A DNA stretch of 64,000 nt, from positions 1-64,000 of the forward strand of contig NW_012236502.1 of NCBI RefSeq assembly GCF_000787575.1. The letters are read 5' to 3'. Below the pieces are notes generated by a model. The model was not told where the DNA came from. It worked only from the letters and a program-made list of their open reading frames with translations, and ran no database searches. Position numbers and translations under genes: made by a program. This stretch comes from Acytostelium subglobosum LB1. Lineage: Eukaryota; Evosea; Eumycetozoa; Acytosteliales; Acytosteliaceae. Numbering within the stretch: position 1 is the first letter of the stretch; each line of letters starts with the position of its first letter. Positions 47,955 through 60,947 of this stretch are shown here, piece by piece.

Positions 47955-49563
47955 TTAACTGTACACAGGTTTCTTGAATATATCTGTGGCATGATTGACT
48001 AGTTTGTCCAATGTAATAAAGAACATACATGAGTTGCTATCCATGATCAGAATATTGTTGCCATCATTGTCAATCTTATGAACCAATCCATTGCCAAAAT
48101 GCATTGATTGTATGCCTGAGCTGATGAACTGTCTAAAGACATCGGGCTCGGGCGCGTAGAATGGATATCTCTCCAAGATCAGTCGGCTTACATGACCACC
48201 AAACTGGGCATTGCGAGGAATGATGAATCTGTCGGATGAACTATCAAAGTCTAGTATCAATTGTTGTATATTACAGTGATCGAATGTGCACGGCGCCGTA
48301 AGATCAAGAAACTGGAGGTTGTCTACTCTGAGTGAAGTGAGTGATGATGGCATCACGTCACTGCTCAATTGTTGAAGAAAGGAAATACCAATGGACAATT
48401 GATTGAGTGATGGAGGCAGTTCACCTGAATGAATCTGTTGGTTGAATGATGGTCCCAACTTTAGTCGTCGAAGGGATGGCGGCAGATGTCCTATTTCCAA
48501 CTTAAAATTGTACGAATATCCCAAGTTGAGTGCAATGAGCGTGTTTGGAAGTGCACCTTTTGTCAGTGATTGTTTGTACGTGAAGCCCAGCTTGAGCCTC
48601 GTCAGCGTGCCAGGGAGCCCACACGGTATGAACCCAAAGTTGTAGCCATCTCCAACTCTGAGTGTCCTAAGACTTGGTGAGAGATCACCGGGCTCGATGA
48701 CATGAGCGTAGTAAGGAGCAAGCCTCACCATTGTCAAAGAGGCTGGGAGGGTTCCATGTACCAGGCGGTGCGTGTACCTGACGAATGTAATGTCCAAAAG
48801 GGACGACGGGAGTGCGCCTGGTGTGAGGATATGATTGAGTCCGCCAACGTTGAGGATCTTGAGTGATGAGGGCAGGTCGCCGCGCTTGATTGGATGGTCA
48901 AAGTGAGTGCCCAAAACAAGATCGGTTACAGAGTCTGGGATGATACCATGCTCCAAGGGATGATTGTACGATCGACCAATATGTAGTGTTGTGACCGAGT
49001 TTGGTATCGAACCAATCTTTAGAGGATGATTGAATCGCATACTCAATGATAAACGAGTGATGCTGTGCTGGATGTCCCCAGGCTCAATCGGAAGATTGAA
49101 CGTTGAGTAACCGAAATAGATGTGATTGACCTGTGATGGGAAGCTCAACGTGGACAATGAATCATCCAGCGGTTCATTAAACACCGCTCGTACATCATTG
49201 TCTCCTCTTGTTTCCAAGTAATATTTCATATCCTCATCCTCTTGTTTCAATCTAATGCATCTAGGGTCTTGTTTGTTGATTGAAGTCAGTGAGTGATCGA
49301 CCGATGATTGACCGATGAATGAGTACAATACTATACTATACTATACTATACTTACCATTGGTATCACATCGGTGGAAGATTGAGATATTGTTGGTGTTTA
49401 GATCACAGTATTTGCAACAAACACATATGTCTTGTGGTCTAAAGATGTTTAACCTATATTGATATAATCGTTTAGATGATAAGATGAATGAACATACATC
49501 CATCATCGAATGTAGTTCATCAACTACTTGTTGTAGTACAACCACTGGTAGTGTATCCATCAT
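47955..49563 (-). CDS. FNIP-repeat protein with F-box-like N-terminus (copy 1)
   Basis: Two exons (49356-49563, 47955-49267, phase 1) give 506 residues. Exon 1 has an F-box-like helix set (LPVVVLQQVVDELHSMMDVCSFILSSKRLY) and a Cys-rich loop. The main exon carries about a dozen FNIP-type leucine-rich repeats of 22 residues (for example YNHPLEHGIIPDSVTDLVLG). The acceptor at 49267/49268 (AAG) is chosen because it restores the phase and a segment shared with the paralogue (RLKQEDE...YYLETRG). FNIP proteins are greatly expanded in dictyostelids; the F-box ones may be ubiquitin-ligase adaptors. An (ACTAT)n array lies in the intron. Confidence 0.85.
49329..49352. repeat. (ACTAT)n repeat in the FNIP gene intron
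   Basis: Pentanucleotide TACTA/ACTAT units repeat about four to five times next to the donor site. Confidence 0.8.
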
Positions 49564-49721
49564 TACAACTACTCTATAATAATAATAATAACTGTCAATC
49601 CAAACTATTTATTAGTTGAAGATCAAGTACTATATTAATATTAAGGTCGTCAAACCGCTCGTTTTTAAGATTTTTTGGATGTGGACAACGAATAAAACAT
49701 TGACATTCAATAATATTTTTT
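49564..49721. promoter_or_regulatory. Upstream region of copy-1 FNIP gene and 5S-like gene
   Basis: This is an AT-rich stretch with no gene. The last 20 nt before the 5S-like gene end in an AATATTTTTT run. Confidence 0.4.
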
Positions 49722-49839
49722 GGACACGGCCATACAAAGAATATAATACCTCATCTCGTCCGATCTGAGAAGTCAAGTTTCTTCTGGCCACCCCAGTACT
49801 CAAGTTGGAGACAATTGGGGAACATGTGGTGCTGTGTCC
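49722..49839 (+). rRNA. 5S ribosomal RNA-like gene
   Basis: The 118-nt sequence has the eukaryotic 5S layout: end stem GGACAC with GTGTCC, ACGGCCATAC at the start of helix II, CTCGTCCGATCTGAGAAGTCAAG (the loop A/helix III region of 5S; shown here as 49775-49797), and the C-box region AGTACTCAAGTTGGAGAC followed by GGGGAACATGTGGTGCTGTG, very like the D. discoideum 5S RNA as remembered. A TTTT terminator follows at once. It appears intact, but whether it is the main 5S or a diverged dispersed copy cannot be told here. Confidence 0.85.
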
Positions 49840-49843
49840 TTTT
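49840..49843 (+). terminator. Pol III TTTT terminator of the 5S-like gene
   Basis: Four T residues immediately follow the end stem. Confidence 0.7.
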
Positions 49844-50189
49844 GTCAGTCACTCTTGTTGGCGTCTGGAACTATCCCACCCTGCCTCCTCTATTGCCTTC
49901 CAATCAAATATTTGTTCATGATAAAACAAGTGAACCCTCAAAACTTTGTAAGGTGTGATTGATTGCGACAAGTCAACAACTTTGATGGGTGAGTTTATCG
50001 GGCGGTCATTGGGGAACTGATCACATTCCATTTCAATCCCATATAATATCCAAAGGAAACATAAATCAATCAAATGGACATAACACATAATACACTCAAT
50101 CATCTAATGATGGCCAAGTTCATTCAAACAATCAATCAAGCAAGCAATCAATCAATCTCTAACAGACATATAAACAATAGAAAGACAAG
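49844..50189. promoter_or_regulatory. Upstream region of beta-galactosidase copy 1
   Basis: No gene is supported here. CAAT arrays and a CATATAAACAATAG-like leader precede the start at 50190. Confidence 0.5.
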
Positions 50190-52367
50190 ATGCCATCAAA
50201 AATTATATCAACACTTATGGTGTTGGTATTGGCATTGATGTTGACCAGTTACAGCACGGCACTTGATGTCAATGCACAACCTACGACAGTAACATATGAT
50301 CATAGATCACTTATAATCAATGGCGAGAGAAAGATATTGATGAGTGGTTCTGTACATTACCCGAGGAGTACACCATCGATGTGGCCATCGATACTCTCAC
50401 AGTCAAAGGCTGCTGGCATCGACATGATAGAGACATACATCTTTTGGAACCTACATCAACCTGCACCTGGCCAGTACTACTTTGAAGGCAATGCCAACAT
50501 CACAGCATTCCTCGACGAGTGCCAACGCCAAGGACTCTACGTCAACCTTCGCATTGGACCATACGTGTGTGCCGAGTGGAACTATGGAGGCTTCCCAGCA
50601 TGGCTCCGCGATGTGCCAGGCATTGTCTTCCGTGACTACAACGAGCCGTTCATGAATGAGATGCAGACTTGGATGACCTACGTTGTCAACTACCTTCGTC
50701 CATACTTTGCATCTAATGGTGGACCCATTATCTTGGCACAAGTTGAGAATGAATATGGATGGCTCGAGGCAGCGTATGGTGCAAGCGGCAGAGAGTATGC
50801 ATTGTGGGCAGCAAACCTGGCCAACTCATTCAACATCGGTGTGCCCTGGATCATGTGTCAGCAGAATGATATTGCCACTGTGATCAACACATGCAACGGC
50901 TTCTACTGCCACGACTGGATCGCTGGTCACTGGGCCAACTTCACAGACCAACCTGCACTATGGACCGAGAACTGGGGTGGTTGGTTCCAGAGCTGGGGTG
51001 AGGGCGTGCCTCACCGACCTGTTCAAGACCTGTTGTACTCTGTTGCTAGATGGTTCGCCTATGGTGGTTCTCACATGAACTACTACATGTGGCACGGTGG
51101 TACGACCTTTGGACGCTGGGCTGGTGGTCCCTTCATCATTACATCCTATGACTATGACATGGCGATCGACGAGTATGGATACCCATACGAACCAAAGTAC
51201 TCAATGAGTAGCATGTTCCATGATGTCATTCACGAGTACCAATACATCATCCTCAGTCAGAACCCACCAACACCAATCACATTGGACTCGAATGTCGAGA
51301 TATCATACTACGCTACCACATCAGAGTCGTTCTCATTCCTTACCAACACAGATCCAGTCAATTCTCATACTGTAACATGGGGTGATAACCAGTTCATTGT
51401 GCAGGCATGGTCAGTGCAGCTTCTCTACAACAACATCACAGTGTTTGACACTTCAATGACTGTAGGCATGGCCGTCCACGGTGCAAGCAGGTACACAGAT
51501 GTCGATGCAACATGGTCGGACGTAACAATCAGTTCTTGGACAGAGCCACTCGAGTTTTCCTCTTTCACCAACATATCAACCTCGCCACTTGAGCAGCTGT
51601 CAGTCACCCACGATGCCTCTGACTACTTGTGGTACATCACCAAGATCGATGTGCAAACCATTGGCTCCACCATCACGTTCTCTAACATTAATGACATGTA
51701 CCACTTGTTTGTCGATGAAGTTTACGTCGGCACTGGCTACGGTGGATTCTCATCATTGACCTTGAATGATTCGATAACAGTTGGTACCCATCAGCTTCAA
51801 GTTCTATGTATGACAGTTGGACTGGTATGCGAAGCTGAGCACATGGAGGCATACTCGGTTGGCATACTTGGCAGTGTGTCACTGAACCATGTGGACATCA
51901 CCAACAATGGATGGTACATGCGAACAGCTCTCGATGGCGAGATACTTCAGCTATTCAATCCAGCCAACTCGGGCGCTGTCAACTGGGACGTCCTGCCCGC
52001 CGCTGTAACCTTACCTCCACTCACTTGGTACAAGTTCGAGTTTGATCTGGAGATCAACAACACAACGGCACCATTCGCATTGAATATGATTGGTATGACC
52101 AAAGGAATGATATGGGCCAACGGTCATAACTGTGGCAGGTATTGGTTGGTCGAGGCAACTGAGGGATGCGACGGATGCACCTATCAATATGGTGGCTACA
52201 CTGACTATGACTGTAGAACAGGATGTGGTGAACCTAGCCAACAGTACTATCACATTCCAATTGACTGGCTATTTAATGGTGCCAACGAGATCGTCCTTCT
52301 AGAAGAAATCAGTGGTGATCCATTGGAAATCCAGCTTGTCAACAGAGTTATACCATACAGTACTTAA
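50190..52367 (+). CDS. glb1: Beta-galactosidase, GH35 (copy 1)
   Basis: This is a secreted or lysosomal GH35 beta-galactosidase of 725 residues in one exon. A signal peptide (STLMVLVLALMLTSYSTA) is followed by the TIM barrel beginning VTYDHRSLIINGERKILMSGSVHYPRS. The proton donor is Glu188 (VENEYG) and the nucleophile Glu260 (WTENWGGWF); YNYGGFPAWL-type and GGSHMNYYMWHGGTTFGR blocks match plant-type GH35. Two beta-sandwich domains follow, with a Cys-rich segment near residues 650-685. Several N-glycosylation sites are present. A paralogue lies 3.2 kb downstream. Confidence 0.96.
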   Translation: MPSKIISTLMVLVLALMLTSYSTALDVNAQPTTVTYDHRSLIINGERKILMSGSVHYPRSTPSMWPSILSQSKAAGIDMIETYIFWNLHQPAPGQYYFEGNANITAFLDECQRQGLYVNLRIGPYVCAEWNYGGFPAWLRDVPGIVFRDYNEPFMNEMQTWMTYVVNYLRPYFASNGGPIILAQVENEYGWLEAAYGASGREYALWAANLANSFNIGVPWIMCQQNDIATVINTCNGFYCHDWIAGHWANFTDQPALWTENWGGWFQSWGEGVPHRPVQDLLYSVARWFAYGGSHMNYYMWHGGTTFGRWAGGPFIITSYDYDMAIDEYGYPYEPKYSMSSMFHDVIHEYQYIILSQNPPTPITLDSNVEISYYATTSESFSFLTNTDPVNSHTVTWGDNQFIVQAWSVQLLYNNITVFDTSMTVGMAVHGASRYTDVDATWSDVTISSWTEPLEFSSFTNISTSPLEQLSVTHDASDYLWYITKIDVQTIGSTITFSNINDMYHLFVDEVYVGTGYGGFSSLTLNDSITVGTHQLQVLCMTVGLVCEAEHMEAYSVGILGSVSLNHVDITNNGWYMRTALDGEILQLFNPANSGAVNWDVLPAAVTLPPLTWYKFEFDLEINNTTAPFALNMIGMTKGMIWANGHNCGRYWLVEATEGCDGCTYQYGGYTDYDCRTGCGEPSQQYYHIPIDWLFNGANEIVLLEEISGDPLEIQLVNRVIPYST

Positions 52368-52469
52368 GTAATAAAGGGTCAATCATTTAAATTAGACTAA
52401 AGGAAGTGTGTGACTATCAATAAGTTAGTTAAGTGTGTGGTAACGATCAATCACACACCTTAGGTTTAG

Positions 52470-52488
52470 TGTGATGATGATCATCACA
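52470..52488. promoter_or_regulatory. GATCATC palindrome upstream of ppt1
   Basis: TGTGATGATGATCATCACA has nine-base arms around a single centre base, 90 nt upstream of the ppt1 start. It is the same core as the palindromes near ost1/rvb1. Confidence 0.35.
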
Positions 52489-52577
52489 TCGATACCACCA
52501 ACTTAATCATATTATTTATATACATTATCTCTATCCTATTTATTTGTAGAGTTATAACTAGTTGAGAGATAATAATA

Positions 52578-53622
52578 ATGAAGAGTATAATAATATTGTT
52601 GATGCTGGTATGCATTATAAAAGGACAAGATACACCACGTCCAACAGTTATATGGCATGGTATGGGAGATACATGTTGTTATCCATTCTCGTAAGTGATC
52701 TCCACATCTAAACATACCATATTTGGTAATAATATTACTAACACAATCACCAACACAACTATTAGTATGGGATATGTTAAGAAGATGATTGAGGAGAAGA
52801 TTCCAGGAATCTACGTCAAGTCCATTGAGATTGGTGATAGCTTGCCAGAGGATGAGTTCAACTCATTCTTTAAACCTGTCAATGAACAGGTTGATATGGT
52901 GTGCCAGATGATGAGATCCGATCCAAACTTGACCAATGGGTTCAATGCGATTGGATTCTCGCAGGGCGGTCAATTCCTTCGCGCCTACGTCGAGCGTTGC
53001 AACGACCCTCCCGTCTACAACCTGATCTCGGTTGGTGGACAACATCAAGGTGTCTACGGCATGCCCAACTGCGCCAGCACCAACAAGACACTCTGTAACC
53101 TTGCCCGCGAGATGCTCGAACTCGGTGTCTACACAGAGTTTGTTCAATCACATCTCGTCCAAGCACAATACTGGCAAGATCCACTCGACTACCTAGAGTA
53201 CCTCGACAAGTCACAGTTCCTCGCTGTATGTTATCAACTTGTATTCATTCATTCATTCATTCATCGTTACTTACTTTGGCCATCATCCTTGCTTGTAGGA
53301 TATCAACAATGCTAGATCAGAGAAAAATGATACTTATAAGAAGAATATGATATCTTTGAATGAGTTGGTGTTGGTAATGTTCACTAATGATACGATGGTC
53401 ATACCAAGAGAGAGTGAATGGTTTGGATTCTATCAATATGGTCAGGCTAGAGATGTGGTGCCAATGGAGGAGACTGATCTGTACACACAGGATTGGATTG
53501 GACTACAATATCTTGACAAGGAAGGACGTGTCACCAAGATACCATGCGAAGGAAATCATCTCCAATTCACAGATGTCTGGTTCAATCAGTACTTGATACC
53601 ATATATGAACAACACTCTGTGA
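52578..53622 (+). CDS. ppt1: Palmitoyl-protein thioesterase 1
   Basis: This lysosomal enzyme removes palmitate from S-acylated proteins. Three exons (52578-52690, 52766-53225, 53299-53622; phases 2 and 0) give 298 residues. A signal peptide (IIILLMLVCIIKG) precedes VIWHGMGDTCC, the family start. The alpha/beta-hydrolase triad is Ser103 (GFSQGG), Asp222 (TNDTMVIP) and His278 (GNHLQF). Loss of the human enzyme causes infantile ceroid lipofuscinosis. Confidence 0.97.
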
Positions 53623-53743
53623 TTGATTGATCGATTGATTAATAGATGAATATAAATGATTTAACCGTTTGAAGTTTTAATTTGATTCATTGTTATTACT
53701 TTGAATGATTGATCACAGATACAGATACTATATACCCAAGACA

Positions 53744-55301
53744 ATGGATACACTTCCTGTAATTGTTCTTCAACAGGTTGTTGATCAACTACATATAATG
53801 GATGCATGTTCATTCATCCTGTCGACCAAGAGACTATATCAACATAGAGTGTCAATCGCACGCCCATCAGATCCTTGCACTTGCGGTTGTGTTATCACTC
53901 CTACAGACCTCAACAAGATCTCAGTCTTCCATCGATGTAATCAACGTATGTATCATCACGATGGATGGTATTAGAAACATGTACGTCGACTTATATGAGA
54001 ACACAACACCTTAAGAGAATATATGGCTAAAGCAGAAGGATGAAGGCCAACCTTATTTGTTGGAAACACGAGGCGAAGAGTCAAGAGCAATGTTTGAACA
54101 ACCATTCGATCAACCATTGTCAAGTGTAACATTCCCATCCAATGTAGTTGGTGTCCACTTCAATGTATCACTGGATAAACAGTTCAGGATACCAATCGAA
54201 CCAGGTGATATCCCTGATACAGTTACATCTATGACACTTGGTCGGTTCATACAACCTTTGAAACCAGGCGCAATCCCCAACAGTGTGACATCACTCAATC
54301 TTGCATTGTCCTACACTCATGATTTGCAGCCTGGAATCATCCCAGCCTCAGTGAAAGAGTTACACTATTACAACAGCCAACATCCAAAGCCAGGTGCACT
54401 GCCGCCATCAATCACCAAGCTGGACTTTGGTGGGTGCAAGTACCAACTACCTCCTGGCGCACTGCCACCTGCATTAACCAGCTTGAACCTGTACAACTAT
54501 ATTGGTACCCTGGCACTCGACGTGCTACCTACATCACTGACACATCTCGAGCTGGGATACTCATTCAACCAGGTCATTGAGCTTGGTGTACTTCCGCCAC
54601 GACTTGCCAGCCTAATCTTTGGAGAAAGCTTTGACAGGCCTCTACAGCCCTTCGTCCTCCCCGAGTCATTGACCTTGCTCAAGTTTGTAAGGTTTGACAA
54701 TCCTCTGCCACCAGGCACGCTGCCCTCATCCCTGCTGTCGTTGGATATGGGTATCTATTATAACATACCATTGGAGATTGGTTCATTACCAGCATCACTC
54801 AAATCACTGGTGTTGTCGCGATCATACAATCAAGAACTAATGCCAAGGGTGTTGCCAGACTCGCTCACTCATCTGTCGTTTGGGGTAGGGTACAAAAAAA
54901 GGTTGACCAGAGGTTTGTTGCCAGCATCACTTACATCACTTGGATATGTAAACCCCAATCTATTGGAATTCTCATCTCATGTCACCTTTGAACAATGTCA
55001 TATCAGACATATTACATTGGATGTTGATTCAAAAATGCACCAACCTAGAATGCCACTCAACTCCCAGTTTGACAATCGTGTACAAACACTCGAGTTGTTG
55101 CATTGTGGCAATCATTCAATCAACAACCTTATAAGATTGTTCAAAGAGACTGACATTACCGACATGATCATTCATGGTCATGGTGATAATCAAGTTGATG
55201 GTGATCGTGGTGAAGACGCCAAGATATCTGTTCGTCCACTGGATCACAAACTCATACTTATTTGTACTAATAATTCAAAATTATATATCTCATTGTTGTA
55301 A
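53744..55301 (+). CDS. FNIP-repeat protein with F-box-like N-terminus (copy 2)
   Basis: Two exons (53744-53945, 54016-55301, phase 1) give 495 residues. It is the clear paralogue of the gene at 47955-49563: the same N-terminus (MDTLPVIVLQQVVDQLHIMDACSFILSTKRLYQ), the same intron position, and the same LETRG segment at the start of the repeats. About eleven FNIP-type repeats of 22 residues follow (for example IEPGDIPDTVTSMTLG). It is oriented opposite to copy 1. A short Cys-rich loop (CTCGC) follows the F-box-like helices. Confidence 0.88.
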
Positions 55302-55609
55302 TAAACGAATGTATGTATGTATAAATGATTTACATGTGCTTGCCATCGCCCAGGTGGGGGCAATGTCGTTGAGCCGAAACGTCCCGATTGTCGGGCCGCC
55401 ACAACCCCGAGCCTAACCCCCAACCCCCATTCAAAACACACTTCATATTATCTAAACAGATTCATCTTGTTCATTTGCATGCATGTTCACTCAATGAATC
55501 TAAAGGTGTTGGCATCAACTTCATTCAACTTCATTCATCCATCCACTTCATTCATTCAAACAAATACACACATATAATAATTATTAGATAATATAATAAT
55601 ATTATTAAA
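55302..55609. other. Spacer with C-rich block
   Basis: A C-rich segment (55350-55430, with CCCCC runs) interrupts AT-rich DNA; the remainder holds the leader of the second beta-galactosidase gene. No gene was seen. Confidence 0.5.
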
Positions 55610-57775
55610 ATGAATTCATTAAACATATCAACACCTTTGCTGGTGTTGGTGATGTTGATGCTTGCAAGTCTAAGTCTGGCAATGGCTGGACAACCAATAT
55701 CGGTCACATATGATCATAGATCACTTATAATCAATGGCGAGAGAAAGATGTTGATGAGTGGTTCTGTACACTATCCAAGAAGCACACCATCTATGTGGCC
55801 ATCGATCCTCTCACAGTCAAAGGCTGCTGGCATCGACTTGATCGAGACATACATCTTCTGGAACCTGCACGAGCCCACACCAGGCCAATACTACTTTGAA
55901 GGCAATGCCAACATCACAGCATTCCTCGACGAGTGCCAACGCCAAGGACTCTACGTCAACCTGCGCATTGGACCATACGTGTGTGCCGAGTGGAACTATG
56001 GAGGCTTCCCAACATGGCTTCGTAACGTGCCAGGCATTGTGTTCCGTGACTACAACGAGCCGTTCATGAACTACATGTCGGCCTGGATGACCTTTGTCGT
56101 CACCTATCTCAAGCCTTACTTTGCCTCGAATGGTGGCCCCATCATCATGGCACAGGTCGAGAACGAGTACGGCTGGCTCGAGAATGAGTACGGCGCTAGT
56201 GGAAAGCAATATGCTGAGTGGGCTGCCAACTTTGCCAACTCGCTCGACATTGGCGTGCCCTGGATCATGTGCTCGCAAGACGACATTGGCAACGTGATCA
56301 ACACATGCAACGGCTTCTACTGCCACGACTGGATCGCCAATCACTGGCAGACATGGTACAATCAACCCGCCTTCTGGACTGAGAACTGGCCAGGTTGGTT
56401 CCAGAACTGGGGCACCGGTGTCCCACATCGCCCTGTCCAAGACGTCCTTTACTCAGCCGCCAGATGGTTCGCCTACGGTGGCTCACACATGAACTACTAC
56501 ATGTGGCACGGAGGCACGACCTTTGGACGTTGGACTGGAGGCCCATTCATTGTCACATCCTACGACTATGACGTCGCTCTCGACGAGTATGGATACCCAT
56601 ACGAACCAAAGTACTCACTGAGCAGCATGTTCCACAACGTCATTCATGAGTACCAACACATCATCCTCGGACAGAACCCACCTGCACCAATCTCATTGGG
56701 AACCAATGTCGAGATCTCATACTACGCCACCACCTCAGAGTCGTTCTCATTCCTTACCAACTCTGACTCGTCCAATGTCAAGAATGTCACATGGGGCGGA
56801 AACTCATACATCGTACAGCCATGGTCTGTCCAGCTGCTCTACAACAACATCACTGTGTTTGATACCTCTGTGATCCCAAGTGCCATCAAGCCATCAAGAA
56901 AGTCGTTCGTTGGTGCTGGCGAGTGGTCAGACGTCTCAATCAGCTCGTGGACCGAGCCACTCACCTTCAACACGTTCACCAACGTCTCTACCGCACCACT
57001 GGAGCAGATCAACGTCACCAAGGACACCACCGACTACTTGTGGTACATCACAAAGATCAACGTCGATGAGGTTGGAGCCACTGTCAAGTTCACCAACATC
57101 AACGATATGTACCACATGTTTGTCGATGGCATATTCGTCGGCACAGGCTTTGGCGGAGGCTCGTCCATGACCTTGAACGAGTCGATCCCCGTCGGCTCTC
57201 ACCAACTTCAGATCCTCTGTATGACCGTCGGATTGGAGAACTATGGTGCACACATGGAGCAATACGTCGTCGGTCTCCTCGGAAGTGTGACCCTCAACGG
57301 TGTAGACATCACCAACAATGGATGGTATATGCGTGCTGCGCTTGAGGGAGAGATCCTCGAGCTGTTCAACCCAGCCAACTCTGGCTCCGTCACCTGGGAC
57401 TCGTTGCCCGCAGCCGGCGGCTCACTCCCACCACTCACCTGGTACAAGTTCAACTTCAACCTGCAGCTCACCAACACATCTTCGTTTGCTCTGTACATGG
57501 ATGGTATGACCAAGGGCATGATCTACGCCAATGGTAACCACTGCGGCAGATACTGGTTGGTCGAGGCACAGGGATGCACTGGCTGCAACTACCAGGGTGG
57601 ATACACAGACACCGACTGTCGTGGAGGATGTGGTCAACCCAGCCAGGTATACTATCACATCCCCAATGATTGGTTGAACAATGGTTCGAACGAGATCCTC
57701 GTCCTCGAGGAGGTCGGTGGAAACCCATTGGACATTCAATTGGTCCAGAGGTCAACTCCATACAACTATGAGTAG
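55610..57775 (+). CDS. glb2: Beta-galactosidase, GH35 (copy 2)
   Basis: This is a single-exon GH35 enzyme of 721 residues, a paralogue of the gene at 50190. The signal peptide is PLLVLVMLMLASLSLAMA. Catalytic residues are Glu186 (VENEYG) and Glu258 (WTENWPGWF). The 5' third is nearly identical in DNA to copy 1 over long runs, while the 3' half is more diverged and uses more C/G-ending codons. Both copies look active and presumably share lysosomal or secreted roles. Confidence 0.96.
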   Translation: MNSLNISTPLLVLVMLMLASLSLAMAGQPISVTYDHRSLIINGERKMLMSGSVHYPRSTPSMWPSILSQSKAAGIDLIETYIFWNLHEPTPGQYYFEGNANITAFLDECQRQGLYVNLRIGPYVCAEWNYGGFPTWLRNVPGIVFRDYNEPFMNYMSAWMTFVVTYLKPYFASNGGPIIMAQVENEYGWLENEYGASGKQYAEWAANFANSLDIGVPWIMCSQDDIGNVINTCNGFYCHDWIANHWQTWYNQPAFWTENWPGWFQNWGTGVPHRPVQDVLYSAARWFAYGGSHMNYYMWHGGTTFGRWTGGPFIVTSYDYDVALDEYGYPYEPKYSLSSMFHNVIHEYQHIILGQNPPAPISLGTNVEISYYATTSESFSFLTNSDSSNVKNVTWGGNSYIVQPWSVQLLYNNITVFDTSVIPSAIKPSRKSFVGAGEWSDVSISSWTEPLTFNTFTNVSTAPLEQINVTKDTTDYLWYITKINVDEVGATVKFTNINDMYHMFVDGIFVGTGFGGGSSMTLNESIPVGSHQLQILCMTVGLENYGAHMEQYVVGLLGSVTLNGVDITNNGWYMRAALEGEILELFNPANSGSVTWDSLPAAGGSLPPLTWYKFNFNLQLTNTSSFALYMDGMTKGMIYANGNHCGRYWLVEAQGCTGCNYQGGYTDTDCRGGCGQPSQVYYHIPNDWLNNGSNEILVLEEVGGNPLDIQLVQRSTPYNYE

Positions 57776-57832
57776 AGAGTACAGTAACAAATAAACATCA
57801 ATGGTTATGGTCATGTCTAGCATGGCCCCTAA

Positions 57833-60163
<2,331 letters not shown>

Positions 60164-60640
60164 GGTTATGTTGACAGTAAAGTAGTCAGCCAACCTACTA
60201 CTACTACTAACTTTATATCTGTATCAATAAGTATGTATATAAGTATATATTATATGTTTGTATCTGTAACAAGTGTGAATGATGAATGTCAAACAACTGA
60301 TTCTCATTCTTTTGAATACTGTTTGAGTGTTGTTGATCTCAACAATACCCCCAACATTGTTGACGCTTTTCCCAAACACATCTTATTGTTCGATCGATCC
60401 CATCATATTGGCACTCAAACCGAATGAGAGTTTTGATTGACACTTGGTGTGATACCAAACTAACTAGAGATAGACAGATATTGACAATTGTCAATGTCAA
60501 TGTATATACATAATACAAATGAGTGCAATCCATTCATCAATCCATCAATCCATCCATCATTCATAATGAAGGAGGAGGAGGAGATGAAGGGGAGATGGAC
60601 TGCCACTCTATTCTTTAATATAGTTGTTTGATTATTATTA
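60164..60640. other. Intergenic region, nothing recognised
   Basis: This gap lies between the kinase promoter and the 3' end of the endosulfine gene. It contains TAAGTATGTATAT runs, a (CCAT)n stretch near 60530-60560 and no gene. Confidence 0.6.
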
Positions 60641-60947
60641 TTATTCGTTGATGGTCTTCTCGATACCAACACCAACAGGTGGCTTCTTCTTGTTTGCCTC
60701 TTGTTGTTTGGCCCAGTCAGCACTATCGAATATCTTCTTCTCCTTCTTTGCCAACAATTGAGATTGTCTTGGCAGTCGACCATACTTTTCATACAACATC
60801 TTCTCCTCTGGTGACATATTGTCCAAGTTTGGTGTCTATAAATAATATTTTAAATGTTAACAACGATCACATCCGAGACACCCTTCATCTTCATTCTCTT
60901 CTATTAATTCGTTCGATCAATCATACCTTCTCCTGTGTCGATGTCAT
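60641..60947 (-). CDS. ensa: Endosulfine / ARPP19 / Igo family protein
   Basis: Two exons (60927-60947, 60641-60835, phase 0) give 71 residues. The family core is present: EKMLYEKYGRLPRQSQLLAKKEKKIFDSADWAK, including the FDSADY-type motif (here FDSADW) whose serine is phosphorylated by Greatwall or Rim15; the phospho-form then inhibits PP2A-B55. The conserved region is about 35 residues, and the N-terminal part is short compared with animal ENSA. Confidence 0.9.

Noticed and set aside
49849-50103. An 84-codon open frame on the minus strand
   Set aside because: It lies beside the 5S-like gene, has no domain, and overlaps the beta-galactosidase upstream region.
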